Assembly (NCBI RefSeq): GCF_943737005.1
Contig: NZ_CALSFU010000001.1
Location: 302,670 to 366,669 of the forward strand
Source of the DNA: Achromobacter sp. Marseille-Q4962
GTDB taxonomy: Bacteria > Pseudomonadota > Gammaproteobacteria > Burkholderiales > Burkholderiaceae_B
Direction of reading: 5' to 3'
Length of the DNA stretch: 64,000 nt
The notes under the pieces were generated by a model, which was not told where the DNA came from, searched no databases, and saw only the letters and a program-made list of their open reading frames with translations. The position numbers were made by a program, and so were the translations under genes. Of this stretch, positions 39,057 through 48,087 are shown piece by piece (the first letter of the stretch is position 1; each line of letters begins with the position of its first letter).

Positions 39057-40220
39057 ATGGATTTTCGTTTGAAGCTGCTTGCAGGAACCCTGATCTTTGC
39101 CGTGTCGGCCGCGTCGCACGCCGCCGACGCCATCAAGATCGGCGTATCCGGGCCCTACACCGGGGGATCCTCGTCCATGGGCGTCAGCATGCGCGACGGC
39201 GTGCGCCTGGCCATCGAGGAAATCAACAAGAACGGCGGCGTGCTGGGTCGCAAGCTTGTGGCGGTGGAGCGCGACGACGAAGCCAAGAACGAGCGCGGCG
39301 TGCAGATCGCCCAGGAGCTGATCAACAAGGAGCAGGTGGTGGCCACGGTGGGCTACATCAACACCGGCGTGGCCCTGGCTTCGCAGCGCTTCTACCAGGA
39401 CGCGAAGATCCCCGTCTTCAACAACGTGGCGACCGGCACCGTCATCACCGAACAGTTCAAGGCGCCGGAGTATCCCGAGAACTACGTCTTCCGCAATTCC
39501 GCCAAGGACAGCATCCAGGCGCCCATGATCGTCGAAGAGGCCATCACGCGGCGCGGCTACAAGAAGGTGGCCATTCTGGCGGACTCTACCAATTACGGCC
39601 AGCTGGGCCGCGAAGACCTCGAAAAGGCGCTGGCGGCCAAGGGCGTCAAGGCCCTGGCCGTGGAGAAGTTCAACATCAAGGACGTGGACATGACGGCGCA
39701 GCTCCTCAAGGCCAAGGAAGCGGGCGCGGAGGCGATCCTCACCTACGGCATCGGCCCCGAGCTGGCGCAGATCGCCAACGGCATGGCCAAGCTGGGCTGG
39801 AAGGTTCCCATGATCGGGAGCTGGACGCTGTCCATGGCCAACTACATCGACAATTCCGGCGCCAACGGCGAAGGCGCGCGCATGCCGCAGACCTTCATCC
39901 AGGAGCCCGACACGCCCAGGCGCAAGGCCTTTATCGACGCCTACCTGGCGAAGTTCAAGCCCAAGAACAACCGCATCGACTCTCCCGTGTCGGCCGCGCA
40001 GGGCTATGACTCGATCTATCTGCTGGCCGCCGCCATCAAGCAGGCCAACTCCACCGAAGGCCCGAAGATCCGCGAAGCCCTCGAAAATCTGCAGACACCC
40101 GTCGAAGGCGTGGTGATGACCTACAACAAACCGTTCACGCGCGACAACCATGACGCCATCACCGTCAAGGAAGTGGTGATCGGCGAGGTCAAGGGCGGCA
40201 GAGTGGTCAAGGCGCAGTAG
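39057..40220 (+). CDS. Liv-type ABC transporter substrate-binding protein (first operon)
   Basis: Periplasmic binding protein of the branched-chain amino acid (HAAT) family, 387 residues. Signal peptide to about residue 22 (SAASHAAD), then the type I periplasmic-binding fold: IKIGVSGPYTGGSSSMGVSMRDGVRLAIEEINKNGG and ILADSTNYGQLGREDLEKAL. GGAG precedes the ATG at 39057. It heads the operon 39057-44050, separated from the permease gene by 292 nt. Ligand could be a branched-chain amino acid, an amide or another small acid. Confidence 0.9.
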   Translation: MDFRLKLLAGTLIFAVSAASHAADAIKIGVSGPYTGGSSSMGVSMRDGVRLAIEEINKNGGVLGRKLVAVERDDEAKNERGVQIAQELINKEQVVATVGYINTGVALASQRFYQDAKIPVFNNVATGTVITEQFKAPEYPENYVFRNSAKDSIQAPMIVEEAITRRGYKKVAILADSTNYGQLGREDLEKALAAKGVKALAVEKFNIKDVDMTAQLLKAKEAGAEAILTYGIGPELAQIANGMAKLGWKVPMIGSWTLSMANYIDNSGANGEGARMPQTFIQEPDTPRRKAFIDAYLAKFKPKNNRIDSPVSAAQGYDSIYLLAAAIKQANSTEGPKIREALENLQTPVEGVVMTYNKPFTRDNHDAITVKEVVIGEVKGGRVVKAQ

Positions 40221-40512
40221 GAGCCCGCCCCATGCGCCGCAGGCGGACCGGCGTAGCCGGAACCGCCCGACGACCTGGGTTCGGGGCGGCCCTGCCGGAC
40301 GGTGGCGTTTCGCCTTGAAGGAAAGACGCTGCGACGGCGCAGCCGTGTGGCCGCGGTCGGACGGTCCTTCCCTTGGGCGCGGCGCACCGGCCCGGCCGAT
40401 CGGGTCATGCCCGTTGCATGCAATGCAGGTGGCGCGCTGCGCCTTGGACAACTGAACACCGCGTTCCGCCCATGCAGCATGGAGCGGAATGCCGGCGTCA
40501 CGAACACACACC

Positions 40513-41385
40513 ATGATTCTTCTACAGCTCATCTATAGCGGTATCGCGCTGGGCATGATCTATGCCGTCATCGCGTTCGGGTACCAGCTCACCTTCGCCA
40601 CGTCCGGCACGCTGAATTTCGGCCAGGGCGAGTCCCTCATGCTGGGCGCGCTGGTCGGCCTGACGCTCGTGGGCCTGGGCGTGAACTACTGGCTGATGAT
40701 CCCGCTCGTCTGCCTGTTCGGCCTGGCGCAGGGCGCGCTGGTCGAACGCGTGGGCGTGCGCCCCGCGATCAAGACGCGTTCGGAGTTCGGCTGGATCATG
40801 GCCACCATCGCGCTGGGCATCATCTTCAAGAACGTGGCCGAGAACGTCTGGGGCCGCGACGACCTGCGGTTTCCGTCGCCGCTGCCCGAGTCTCCCATCA
40901 AGCTCTTCGGCGCCAATGTGCTGCCCATGGAACTGCTGGTGGTGTTCGGCGCGCTGGCGATGATGCTGCTGGTCGAGCTGTTCAACCGCAAGTCCATCTA
41001 CGGCAAGGCCTTCGTGGCCACCTCCAACGACCGGGACGCCGCCGGCCTCATGGGCATCAACACCGGGCTGGTCATTACCTTTTCGTATGCGCTGTCCTCG
41101 CTTACCGCCGCCTTCGCCGGCGTGCTGGTGGCGCCGCTCACGCTCACGGGCGCCACCATGGGCGCGGTGCTGGGCCTGAAAGCCTTCGCGGTGGCGATCA
41201 TCGGCGGCCTGTCCAGCGGGCTGGGCGTGGTCGTGGGCGGACTGATCCTGGGCATTGCCGAAACCACCACCGGCTTTTATCTCTCCACCGGCTACAAGGA
41301 CGTGCCGGGGCTGGTGCTGCTGCTGCTGGTGCTGACCTTCAAGCCCGCCGGCCTGTTCGGCAAGACCGCGATCAAGAAGGTGTAA
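40513..41385 (+). CDS. LivH-type ABC permease (first operon)
   Basis: Membrane permease of the Liv family, 290 residues with about eight hydrophobic helices, beginning LIYSGIALGMIYAVIAFGYQLTFATSGTLNFGQGE and containing the family loop RDAAGLMGINTG and the GLKAFAVAIIGGLSSG segment near the end. The ATG at 40513 has no clear ribosome site; the 292-nt gap before it contains a small CCGGC-GTA-GCCGG hairpin (40248-40260) but no gene I can support. Followed by the fused permease-ATPase after 3 nt. Confidence 0.92.
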   Translation: MILLQLIYSGIALGMIYAVIAFGYQLTFATSGTLNFGQGESLMLGALVGLTLVGLGVNYWLMIPLVCLFGLAQGALVERVGVRPAIKTRSEFGWIMATIALGIIFKNVAENVWGRDDLRFPSPLPESPIKLFGANVLPMELLVVFGALAMMLLVELFNRKSIYGKAFVATSNDRDAAGLMGINTGLVITFSYALSSLTAAFAGVLVAPLTLTGATMGAVLGLKAFAVAIIGGLSSGLGVVVGGLILGIAETTTGFYLSTGYKDVPGLVLLLLVLTFKPAGLFGKTAIKKV

Positions 41386-41388
41386 GCC

Positions 41389-43308
41389 ATGAAATCCCTG
41401 CGTATCGCGCTTTCCGTCGCCGCCATCGCCTGCCTGGCCGCCGTGCCCCTGGGCGTCACCAACACCTATTACCTGCACCTCATCGAAACCATCATGATCT
41501 ATGCGATCCTGCTGTTCGGGCTCGACATCGTGGTGGGCTATACCGGCCAGGTGTCGCTCGGCCATGCGGGGCTGTTCGGCATCGGCTCGTACGTGGCGGG
41601 CGTGCTGTTCTTCCACCTGCACCTGCCGATCTGGGTCACGCTGCCGGCGGCCATTCTCATCGCGGCCGCCTTCGGCGCGGTGCTGGCGCTGCCCGCGCTG
41701 CGCGTCACGGGACCGTACCTGGCCATGGTCACGCTGGCCTTCGGCACCATCATCCAGATCCTCATCAACGAGATGACCTTTCTTACCGAAGGTCCGCTGG
41801 GCATCAAGATCCCCAAGCCCTCCATCGCCGGCCACGTGCTCACCAAGAGCGAGTACTTCTGGCTGGTGGCCGCGTTGATGGTGCTTGCGCTCATCGTGGT
41901 GCACCGCATTCTCAAGTCGCACCTGGGACGGTCTTTCGAGGCGCTGCGCGACAGTCCCATCGCGTCGGACTGCATGGGCGTGTCGGTGTACCGGCACAAG
42001 GTCTACGCCTTCGTCATCAGCGCCGGCTTTGCCGGGCTGGCGGGCGCGCTGTACGGCTACTCGGAACAGTACATCTCGCCCAATACCTACAACTTCGAGC
42101 TCACCATCCTGTTCCTGCTCGCCATCATCATGGGCGGGCGCAAGAGCCGCACCGGCGCGCTGCTGGGCGCGTCCATCATCGTGCTGCTGCCCAAGATGCT
42201 CGACGACATCGACTCGTTCCGCCTCATCGCGCTGGGCGTGGCGATCGTGGTGGCGGCCGGCTGCGCCGTCGCGGTGGCGCGCGGCGCCGCCACGGTCCGC
42301 CGCGTGGCGGTGCCGGTGGCCGGCACCGTGCTGCTGGCCGCGTTCTCCTATTGGCTCGATACCGTGACCGACTGGCGGCTCACCATCTTCGGCGCCATGA
42401 TCCTGTTCGTCGTGTACTACCTGCCCGACGGAATCGTGGGTTTCGTGCGCAACCTGCTCTTCTCCGCGCATCGCAAGGCCCTGGCCGTGGACCGGGAACT
42501 GGCGCACCGCCAGGAGGCCGTGCCCGACGCCGCCCGCGGCAGCGGCGTCCTGCTGCGCGCCAAGAGCGTACTCATGCAGTTCGGCGGCCTGAAGGCGCTC
42601 AACGACGTCAACCTGGAAGTGCGGCGCGGCACCATCCATGGACTCATCGGGCCCAACGGGTCCGGCAAGAGCACCATGATGAACGTGCTTACCGGCATCT
42701 ACGTGCCCACCGCGGGCGACGTGGAGTTCTCCGGCAAGTCGCTGGTGGGCCTGGCCCCGGCCGACATCGCCGCGGTGGGCGTGGCCCGCACCTTCCAGAA
42801 CGTGCAGCTCTTCGGGGAGATGACGGCGCTGGAGAACGTGCTCGTGGGGCTGCACCACACCTTCTCCACCGGCCTGGCCGGCATCGCGCTGCGCACCTCG
42901 CGCTGGAAAAAGGAAGAACGCCAGGCGCGCGCCCGCGCCATGGCGCTGCTGGAATTCGTGGGCCTGGAATCCCTGGCGGCCGAGGAGGCGCGCAACCTGC
43001 CCTACGGCAAGCAGCGCCTGCTCGAGATCGCCCGCGCCCTCGCCCTGGACCCGCAACTGCTGCTGCTGGACGAGCCGGCCGCCGGCCTCACCGCTCCCGA
43101 CATCGCCGAGCTGCTCGCCATCATCCGCAAGGTGCGCGACCACGGCATCACGCTGATCCTCATCGAGCACCACATGGACGTGGTGATGGGCGTGTGCGAC
43201 ACCGTGTCCGTGCTCGACTTCGGGCAAAAGATCGCCGAGGGCCTGCCCGCCGAAGTGCAGGGCAACGCCAAGGTCATCGAAGCCTATCTCGGCGGCGCCG
43301 CGGCCTGA
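41389..43308 (+). CDS. LivM permease fused to LivG ATPase (first operon)
   Basis: One 639-residue chain joining the second permease and the first ATPase of the importer. Residues 1 to about 340 are the LivM-type permease (TGQVSLGHAGLFGIGSYVAGVL, LRVTGPYLAMVTLAFGTI, loop LRDSPIASDCMGVSVYR). After a hydrophilic link (about 365-385) comes the ATPase with Walker A GPNGSGKST, Q-loop ARTFQNVQLF, signature LPYGKQRLLEIARAL and Walker B LLLLDEPAAGL. The frame is open throughout with no internal start signal. Confidence 0.92.
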   Translation: MKSLRIALSVAAIACLAAVPLGVTNTYYLHLIETIMIYAILLFGLDIVVGYTGQVSLGHAGLFGIGSYVAGVLFFHLHLPIWVTLPAAILIAAAFGAVLALPALRVTGPYLAMVTLAFGTIIQILINEMTFLTEGPLGIKIPKPSIAGHVLTKSEYFWLVAALMVLALIVVHRILKSHLGRSFEALRDSPIASDCMGVSVYRHKVYAFVISAGFAGLAGALYGYSEQYISPNTYNFELTILFLLAIIMGGRKSRTGALLGASIIVLLPKMLDDIDSFRLIALGVAIVVAAGCAVAVARGAATVRRVAVPVAGTVLLAAFSYWLDTVTDWRLTIFGAMILFVVYYLPDGIVGFVRNLLFSAHRKALAVDRELAHRQEAVPDAARGSGVLLRAKSVLMQFGGLKALNDVNLEVRRGTIHGLIGPNGSGKSTMMNVLTGIYVPTAGDVEFSGKSLVGLAPADIAAVGVARTFQNVQLFGEMTALENVLVGLHHTFSTGLAGIALRTSRWKKEERQARARAMALLEFVGLESLAAEEARNLPYGKQRLLEIARALALDPQLLLLDEPAAGLTAPDIAELLAIIRKVRDHGITLILIEHHMDVVMGVCDTVSVLDFGQKIAEGLPAEVQGNAKVIEAYLGGAAA

Positions 43309-43327
43309 GGCAAAGAGGAAACCGACA

Positions 43328-44050
43328 ATGCTATCGATCAAGAACCTCGAGGCCGGCTACGGCAAAGTCAAGGTGCTGCACGGCATCAGCATGGAAGTGC
43401 CCAAGGCCAGGGTGGTGACTCTCATCGGCTCCAACGGCGCGGGCAAGACCACCACCATGCGCGCCCTGTCCGGCATGATCCGGCCCACCGCGGGCGAGAT
43501 CAGCTTCGGCGGCACGCGCATCGACGGCCTGGAATCGCACCGCATCGCGCGGCTCGGCCTGGCCCACTCGCCCGAAGGCCGGCGCGTGTTCCCGACCCTG
43601 TCGGTCACCGACAACCTGCTGCTGGGCGCGTTTCCGCGCCTGACGGGCAGCCGCCCCAAGGGCGACGTGCAGGCCGACCTGGATCGCGCCATGGATCTCT
43701 TTCCCCGCCTCAAGGAACGCCGCAACCAGCTCGCGGGCACGCTCTCCGGCGGCGAACAGCAGATGCTCGCCATGGCCCGCGCCATCATGCTCAACCCGGA
43801 GCTGGTGCTGCTGGACGAGCCTTCCATGGGGCTCGCGCCTATTCTGGTGGAAGAAGTCTTCCGCATCATCGGGCGGCTCAAGGAAGAAGGCGTCACCATG
43901 CTGCTGGTGGAGCAGTTCGCCGCAGCCGCGCTGAACGTGGCCGACTACGGCTACGTGCTGGAGAACGGCCGCATCTCCGTACACGGCAGCGCCGACAAGC
44001 TCAGGCACGATCCCGCCGTGGTGGCGGCGTACCTGGGCGGCTCGCACTAG
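43328..44050 (+). CDS. LivF-type ABC ATPase (first operon)
   Basis: Second ATPase of the importer, 240 residues: Walker A GSNGAGKTT, the LivF-type RIARLGLAHSPEGRRVFPTLSV, signature LSGGEQQMLAMARAIM, Walker B LVLLDEPSMGLAP and the H-loop replaced by Gln in LLVEQFA as usual in LivF. An AAGAGGAAA ribosome site precedes the ATG. Last gene of the operon; a G/C-rich hairpin follows before the converging ohr gene. Confidence 0.94.
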   Translation: MLSIKNLEAGYGKVKVLHGISMEVPKARVVTLIGSNGAGKTTTMRALSGMIRPTAGEISFGGTRIDGLESHRIARLGLAHSPEGRRVFPTLSVTDNLLLGAFPRLTGSRPKGDVQADLDRAMDLFPRLKERRNQLAGTLSGGEQQMLAMARAIMLNPELVLLDEPSMGLAPILVEEVFRIIGRLKEEGVTMLLVEQFAAAALNVADYGYVLENGRISVHGSADKLRHDPAVVAAYLGGSH

Positions 44051-44081
44051 GCGCGTCGACCCTCCGAAAGGCGCCTGCCGA

Positions 44082-44107
44082 CGCCGGCCCGGTTGCGCGG
44101 GCCGGCG
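44082..44107. terminator. Hairpin between livF and ohr (possible bidirectional terminator)
   Basis: 10-bp perfect stem CGCCGGCCCG / CGGGCCGGCG with a 6-nt loop, between two converging genes. No T run follows in either direction, so it may only partly terminate. Confidence 0.45.
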
Positions 44108-44124
44108 CGGCGGATGGCGCCGCC

Positions 44125-44550
44125 TCAGACGAGGGTCAGCGTCACGTCGATATTGCCGCGCGTGGCGTTGGAGTACGGGCAGACGGTGTGCGCCGCCGAC
44201 ACCAGCTTCTCGGCCTGCGCGCGGTCCATGCCGGGCAGCGAGATCTTCAGTTCCACCTCGATGCCGAAGCCCGTGGGGATCGGCCCGATGCCGACCACGC
44301 CCTGCACCGACGCGTCTGCCGGCATCGCGATCTTGTCGCGGCCCGCCACGAATTTCATCGCGCCCAGGAAGCAGGCGGAATAGCCCACCGCGAACAATTG
44401 CTCGGGATTGGTGCCCGGCGCGCCCGCGCCGCCCAGCTCGCGCGGCGTCGTCAGCTTGACGTCCAGCACGCCGTCGTCGCTCACGCCGCGGCCCTCGCGG
44501 CCTCCGGTGACGGTGGCGCTGGCGCGATAGAGAACTTTTTCGAGAGACAT
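44125..44550 (-). CDS. ohr: Organic hydroperoxide resistance protein Ohr
   Basis: Thiol peroxidase of the OsmC/Ohr fold that reduces organic and fatty-acid hydroperoxides. The 141-residue product has both catalytic cysteines, Cys60 in [14 protein letters not shown] and Cys124 in [12 protein letters not shown], and the conserved arginine-bearing [13 protein letters not shown]-containing leader precedes the ATG at 44550; a longer frame to 44640 adds nothing conserved. Lies 165 nt downstream of ohrR on the same strand with its own operator. Confidence 0.95.
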   Translation of the reverse strand: MSLEKVLYRASATVTGGREGRGVSDDGVLDVKLTTPRELGGAGAPGTNPEQLFAVGYSACFLGAMKFVAGRDKIAMPADASVQGVVGIGPIPTGFGIEVELKISLPGMDRAQAEKLVSAAHTVCPYSNATRGNIDVTLTLV

Positions 44551-44655
44551 GATCGGATTCCTCAAAGAATGAAAACACGTTGGGAGACTGCTGCGCCTCG
44601 CGGGCCATTCCGCCGCGGCGCCTCTGCCGTATTGCCACACTGCGGCATTTCTTCT

Positions 44656-44681
44656 AATACGCTATTGAATAGCGCACTATT
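44656..44681. promoter_or_regulatory. OhrR-type operator upstream of ohr
   Basis: AATAGCGCACTATT at 44668-44681 (part of the palindrome TGAATAG-CGCA-CTATTCA), preceded by a related site AATACGCTATT at 44656-44666. The same 14 bases occur before ohrR. Confidence 0.75.
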
Positions 44682-44715
44682 CATATCCCGTGCGCCCGCG
44701 GCGCGGGCGCGCCCT

Positions 44716-45171
44716 TCAGCCGTTTTCCGCGAGCCGTCCACGCAAGTCGTGGAGCAGTCGGGCAAGCTCCTGCGCCTGCTGCGCCGAGCATTGAGCGGCC
44801 GCGCCGATCGCCGACGGGATGCCTTCGGCCTGGGCGCGCAGCTCCCGGCCCTGCCGCGTAAGGCTGACGATGACCTGCCTTTCGTCTTCCCGCGCCCGGG
44901 TCCGCTCCAACAGCCCCGCCGCCTCCAGGCGCTTGAGCAGCGGGGTCAGCGTGGCCGAATCGAGAAACAGGCGTTCGCCGATGTCGGTAACCGTCAAGCC
45001 GTCGCCTTCCCAGAGCACCAGCATCACCAGGTACTGCGGATAGGTCAGGCCCAGCCTGCCCAGCAGCTTGCGATACGCCTTGTTCATGGCGAGCGACGTG
45101 GCGTACAGCGCAAAGCAGAGCTGGTTGTCCAGCAGCAGCGGATCGGTTTGGGGCTTGGCCTTGATTTTCAT
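44716..45171 (-). CDS. ohrR: OhrR, organic-peroxide-sensing MarR repressor
   Basis: Repressor of ohr and of itself, released when organic peroxides oxidise its sensing cysteine. The 151-residue product has the reactive Cys19 in [13 protein letters not shown] with the partner tyrosines (YPQYLVM region), a winged helix ([25 protein letters not shown]) and a second cysteine at 128, consistent with the two-cysteine class. A near-palindromic operator overlaps and precedes its start codon. Confidence 0.94.
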   Translation of the reverse strand: MKIKAKPQTDPLLLDNQLCFALYATSLAMNKAYRKLLGRLGLTYPQYLVMLVLWEGDGLTVTDIGERLFLDSATLTPLLKRLEAAGLLERTRAREDERQVIVSLTRQGRELRAQAEGIPSAIGAAAQCSAQQAQELARLLHDLRGRLAENG

Positions 45172-45200
45172 AGCGCAATATTAAATAGCGCACTATTTAA
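45169..45200. promoter_or_regulatory. OhrR-type operator at ohrR
   Basis: Palindrome TTAAATAG-CGCA-CTATTTAA at 45181-45200, containing the same AATAGCGCACTATT (45184-45197) as the ohr operator, next to a degenerate copy (45169-45182) that covers the ohrR start codon. Two tandem sites at each promoter suit cooperative dimer binding. Confidence 0.75.
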
Positions 45201-45242
45201 CGGTCAAGCCGCGGCGGCCATGAAATTTTCCTATCGCGTTCA

Positions 45243-45941
45243 TCAGGCCGCGGGATCCTGCCCCTGCCCCGGGCCGTAGCGTTTCAGGCCCTCCAGATCG
45301 AGCACGCGCACCGCCCCGTATTCCACCTTCAGCAGGCCGGCCTCTTCCAGCCTGCGCAGCGCCTGGTTCGCGCGCTGGCGCGAGACGCGCGCCAGGTAGC
45401 CGATTTCTTCCTGGGTGATCGCCAGGCGCATTCCCATGCCCGGATAGAGCAGCGGGTTGAAGAGCTCGCCCAGGCAGCGGGCCACCCGCGCGTCCGGGTC
45501 CAGCAGGCGGTCGTACTCCGCCTTGCCGATGAACTGCGCCACCCGCTCGTTCAACTGGTCGAGCAGGTAGCGGTTGAAGGGAATGCTGTTGTCCAGCAGC
45601 CAGTCGAAGGTGGCCGCCGGCATGCGCGCCACCACCGAATCGCGCAGCGCCACGATGTCGTACTTGCGGATCTCGCGCTTGAGCAGCGAGCCCTCGCCGA
45701 TCCAGCCGCCGGCCGGCACGCCGGTAAGAGATGCCACCTTGCCCTCGGCGTTGCCGACCGAGACCTTGATCAGGCCGGCCAGCACGCCTATCCAGGCCTG
45801 TGCCGGCTCGCCTTTGCGTTCTATGATCGATCCGGCCGGCGCCTGCTGCACCGACACGTCGCGCTCGACGCGCGCCTGCTGCTCATCGCTGAGCAGGCGG
45901 AACCACGCCGCGGCGAATCGCAGGGAGTCGGATGGCTGCAT
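45243..45941 (-). CDS. Crp/Fnr family transcriptional regulator
   Basis: Predicted DNA-binding regulator of 232 residues: cyclic-nucleotide-binding-like beta barrel (about 15-125; GSIIERKGEPAQAWIGVLAGLIKVSV) and a C-terminal winged helix (ITQEEIGYLARVSRQRANQALRRLEEAGLL). The N-terminal cysteine cluster of oxygen-sensing FNR is absent. It faces the acyl-CoA synthetase/ABC operon across 164 nt and is the obvious candidate to control it. The effector is unknown. Confidence 0.9.
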   Translation of the reverse strand: MQPSDSLRFAAAWFRLLSDEQQARVERDVSVQQAPAGSIIERKGEPAQAWIGVLAGLIKVSVGNAEGKVASLTGVPAGGWIGEGSLLKREIRKYDIVALRDSVVARMPAATFDWLLDNSIPFNRYLLDQLNERVAQFIGKAEYDRLLDPDARVARCLGELFNPLLYPGMGMRLAITQEEIGYLARVSRQRANQALRRLEEAGLLKVEYGAVRVLDLEGLKRYGPGQGQDPAA

Positions 45942-45977
45942 CGGGAATACCCTAAAAATTCCTTGAATGTCGCGATG

Positions 45978-46007
45978 GTGACAGTTGGTAGCAACCCAAC
46001 CTTATAC
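45978..46007 (+). promoter_or_regulatory. Putative promoter and operator of the CoA-ligase/ABC operon
   Basis: GTGACA (45978-45983) and TTATAC (46002-46007), spacer 18 nt. Between them lies the inverted repeat GTTGG-tagcaac-CCAAC (45984-46000), and a wider pair ACAGTT (45981-45986) / AACTGT (46011-46016) flanks the -10. Either could bind the divergent Crp/Fnr protein. Confidence 0.35.
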
Positions 46008-46105
46008 CTTAACTGTTGCCGTAAATCTAAAACCAGCTGGTCAGGCACCGCAGCGCGCCACTCTCGAAGTCGCCGCGGCGGCGGGCCCAAACCGGAGGAG
46101 ACAAC

Positions 46106-48082
46106 GTGGCACACTCAACGCCCGCATCGGCAGGCACGCCGGCGGCGCTGGACACCTTTCCCGCGCTGCTGCTCGCACATGCCAGCGCAAGGGGCTCGCG
46201 GCCCGCGATGCGCGAGAAAGACCTGGGAATCTGGCAGACGCTGACCTGGTCGCAGGTGGCCGACCACGTGCGCCTGGCCGCCAACGGCCTCGCGGCCCTG
46301 GGCATCGGCCCCGGCATGCACGTCGCCGTCATCGGCGAAAACCGCCCCCGCCTGTACATGGCCATGATGGCCGCGCAGTGCCTGGGCGCCATCCCGGTTC
46401 CGCTCTACCAGGACGCCGTGGCGCAGGAAATGGTCTACGTGCTGCAGGACGCCGAAGTCGGCGTCGCCGTGGTCGAAGACCAGGAGCAGGTGGACAAGAT
46501 GCTGGAAGTGCGCGGGCAGTGCCCCGCCCTGCGCCACGTGGTGTACGACGACCCGCGCGGCCTGCGCCACTATGCCGACCCCATGCTGCGTTCGTACGAG
46601 CAGCTGGAAGAGGCCGGGCGCGAGCATGCGCAACGGCATCCCGGCTTTTTCGACGCCGCCGTGGCGGCCGTGCAGCCGCACGACCCGGCCGCCATGTTCT
46701 ATACCTCGGGCACCACCGGCAAGCCCAAGGGCGTGGTGCTCACGCACCACGCGCTCATCGACCGCGCGCGCGCCGTGGCCGAGATGGAAAAGCTGACCGA
46801 CCGCGAAGACGTGCTGGCCTACCTGCCCCCGGCCTGGATCGGGCAGAACATGTTCTCCTACACCCAGTTGCTGGTCAGCGGGTTCACCGTCAATCACCCC
46901 GAGTCGCCCGATACGGTCGCCATCGACATGCGCGACATCGGCCCCACGTATTACTTCGCGCCGCCGCGCGTGCTGGAAGGCCTGCTCACGCACGTCATGA
47001 TCCGCATGGAAGATGCGGGCTATCTCAAGCGCAAACTGTTCCACGCCTGCATGAACCTGGCGCGCCGCGTCGGCGCGCGCATCCTCGACGGCAAGTCCGT
47101 GGGCGCCTGGGACCGCCTGCGCTATGCGCTGGGCAACGTCCTGGTCTACGGTCCGCTGCGCAACGCGCTGGGCATGAGCCGCGTACGCGTGGCCTACACG
47201 GCGGGCGAGGCCATCGGCCCCGATCTGTTCGTCTTCTACCGCTCCATCGGCATCAATCTCAAGCAGCTCTACGGCTCCACGGAAACCTCGGTGTTCGTCT
47301 GCGTGCAGCCGGACGGCCAGGTGCGCGACGACACCGTGGGCCCGCCCGTGGCGGGCGTGGACATCCGCGTGGCCGGCAACGGCGAGATCCTGGTCAAGAG
47401 CCCCGGGCTCTTCAAGGAGTACTACCGCAATCCGCAGGCAACCGCCGAGGCGCGCAGCGAAGACGGATGGTTCCACACCGGCGACGCGGGCTACCTGGAC
47501 ACCGACGGGCAGCTCAAGATCATCGACCGCGCCAAGGACGTGGGCAAGCTGGCCGACGGCAGCCTGTTCGCGCCCAAGTACATCGAGAACAAGCTCAAGT
47601 TCTTCCCGCACATCAAGGAAGCCGTGGCCTTCGGCGCGGGACGCGACCGCGTGTGCGCCTTCATCAACATCGACCTGGAAGCCGTGGGCAACTGGGCCGA
47701 GCGGCGCGGGCTGCCCTACGCCGGCTACACCGACCTGGCCGGCAAGGACGAGGTGTACCAGCTTATCGGCGAATGCGTCGAGAAGGTCAACGCCGATCTG
47801 GCGGCCGACCCCAAGCTCTCGGCTTCGCAGGTCAGCCGGTTCCTCATCCTGCACAAGGAATTGGACCCGGACGACGACGAGCTCACGCGCACGCGCAAGG
47901 TGCGCCGGGCCTTCATCGCGCAAAAGTACGGCGTGCTGGTGGAAGCGCTCTTCAGCGACAGGCCGACGCAATTCATCGAAACCGAAGTGAAATTCGAGGA
48001 CGGCCGGGTCGGCAAGATTTCCGCCGACCTGAAGATCCGCTCCGCCCGGACCTTTCCCGCCATCACCGCCCGAGCCGCATAG
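46106..48082 (+). CDS. AMP-forming acyl-CoA synthetase
   Basis: Adenylate-forming enzyme that activates a carboxylic acid to its CoA thioester, 658 residues, of the long-chain type. Visible are the P-loop YTSGTTGKPKG, LPPAWIGQNMFSYTQLL, the YGSTETSVF motif, the adenylate aspartate region DGWFHTGDAGYLDTDGQL and IIDRAKDVGKLADG. The start is a GTG at 46106 with GGAGGAG at 46094-46100. First gene of an operon with five Liv-type ABC genes. Fatty, dicarboxylic or aromatic acids are all possible substrates. Confidence 0.9.
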   Translation: MAHSTPASAGTPAALDTFPALLLAHASARGSRPAMREKDLGIWQTLTWSQVADHVRLAANGLAALGIGPGMHVAVIGENRPRLYMAMMAAQCLGAIPVPLYQDAVAQEMVYVLQDAEVGVAVVEDQEQVDKMLEVRGQCPALRHVVYDDPRGLRHYADPMLRSYEQLEEAGREHAQRHPGFFDAAVAAVQPHDPAAMFYTSGTTGKPKGVVLTHHALIDRARAVAEMEKLTDREDVLAYLPPAWIGQNMFSYTQLLVSGFTVNHPESPDTVAIDMRDIGPTYYFAPPRVLEGLLTHVMIRMEDAGYLKRKLFHACMNLARRVGARILDGKSVGAWDRLRYALGNVLVYGPLRNALGMSRVRVAYTAGEAIGPDLFVFYRSIGINLKQLYGSTETSVFVCVQPDGQVRDDTVGPPVAGVDIRVAGNGEILVKSPGLFKEYYRNPQATAEARSEDGWFHTGDAGYLDTDGQLKIIDRAKDVGKLADGSLFAPKYIENKLKFFPHIKEAVAFGAGRDRVCAFINIDLEAVGNWAERRGLPYAGYTDLAGKDEVYQLIGECVEKVNADLAADPKLSASQVSRFLILHKELDPDDDELTRTRKVRRAFIAQKYGVLVEALFSDRPTQFIETEVKFEDGRVGKISADLKIRSARTFPAITARAA

Positions 48083-48087
48083 ACATC

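Noticed and set aside
40302..40538. A 78-codon frame in the gap between the first binding-protein gene and livH
   Set aside because: It runs into the livH start in another frame, is Arg-rich and has no family resemblance.
40522..43341. A minus-strand open frame of 939 codons opposite livH and livMG
   Set aside because: Shadow of conserved genes with a His/Gln/Asp-rich composition typical of the reverse frame; no motif.
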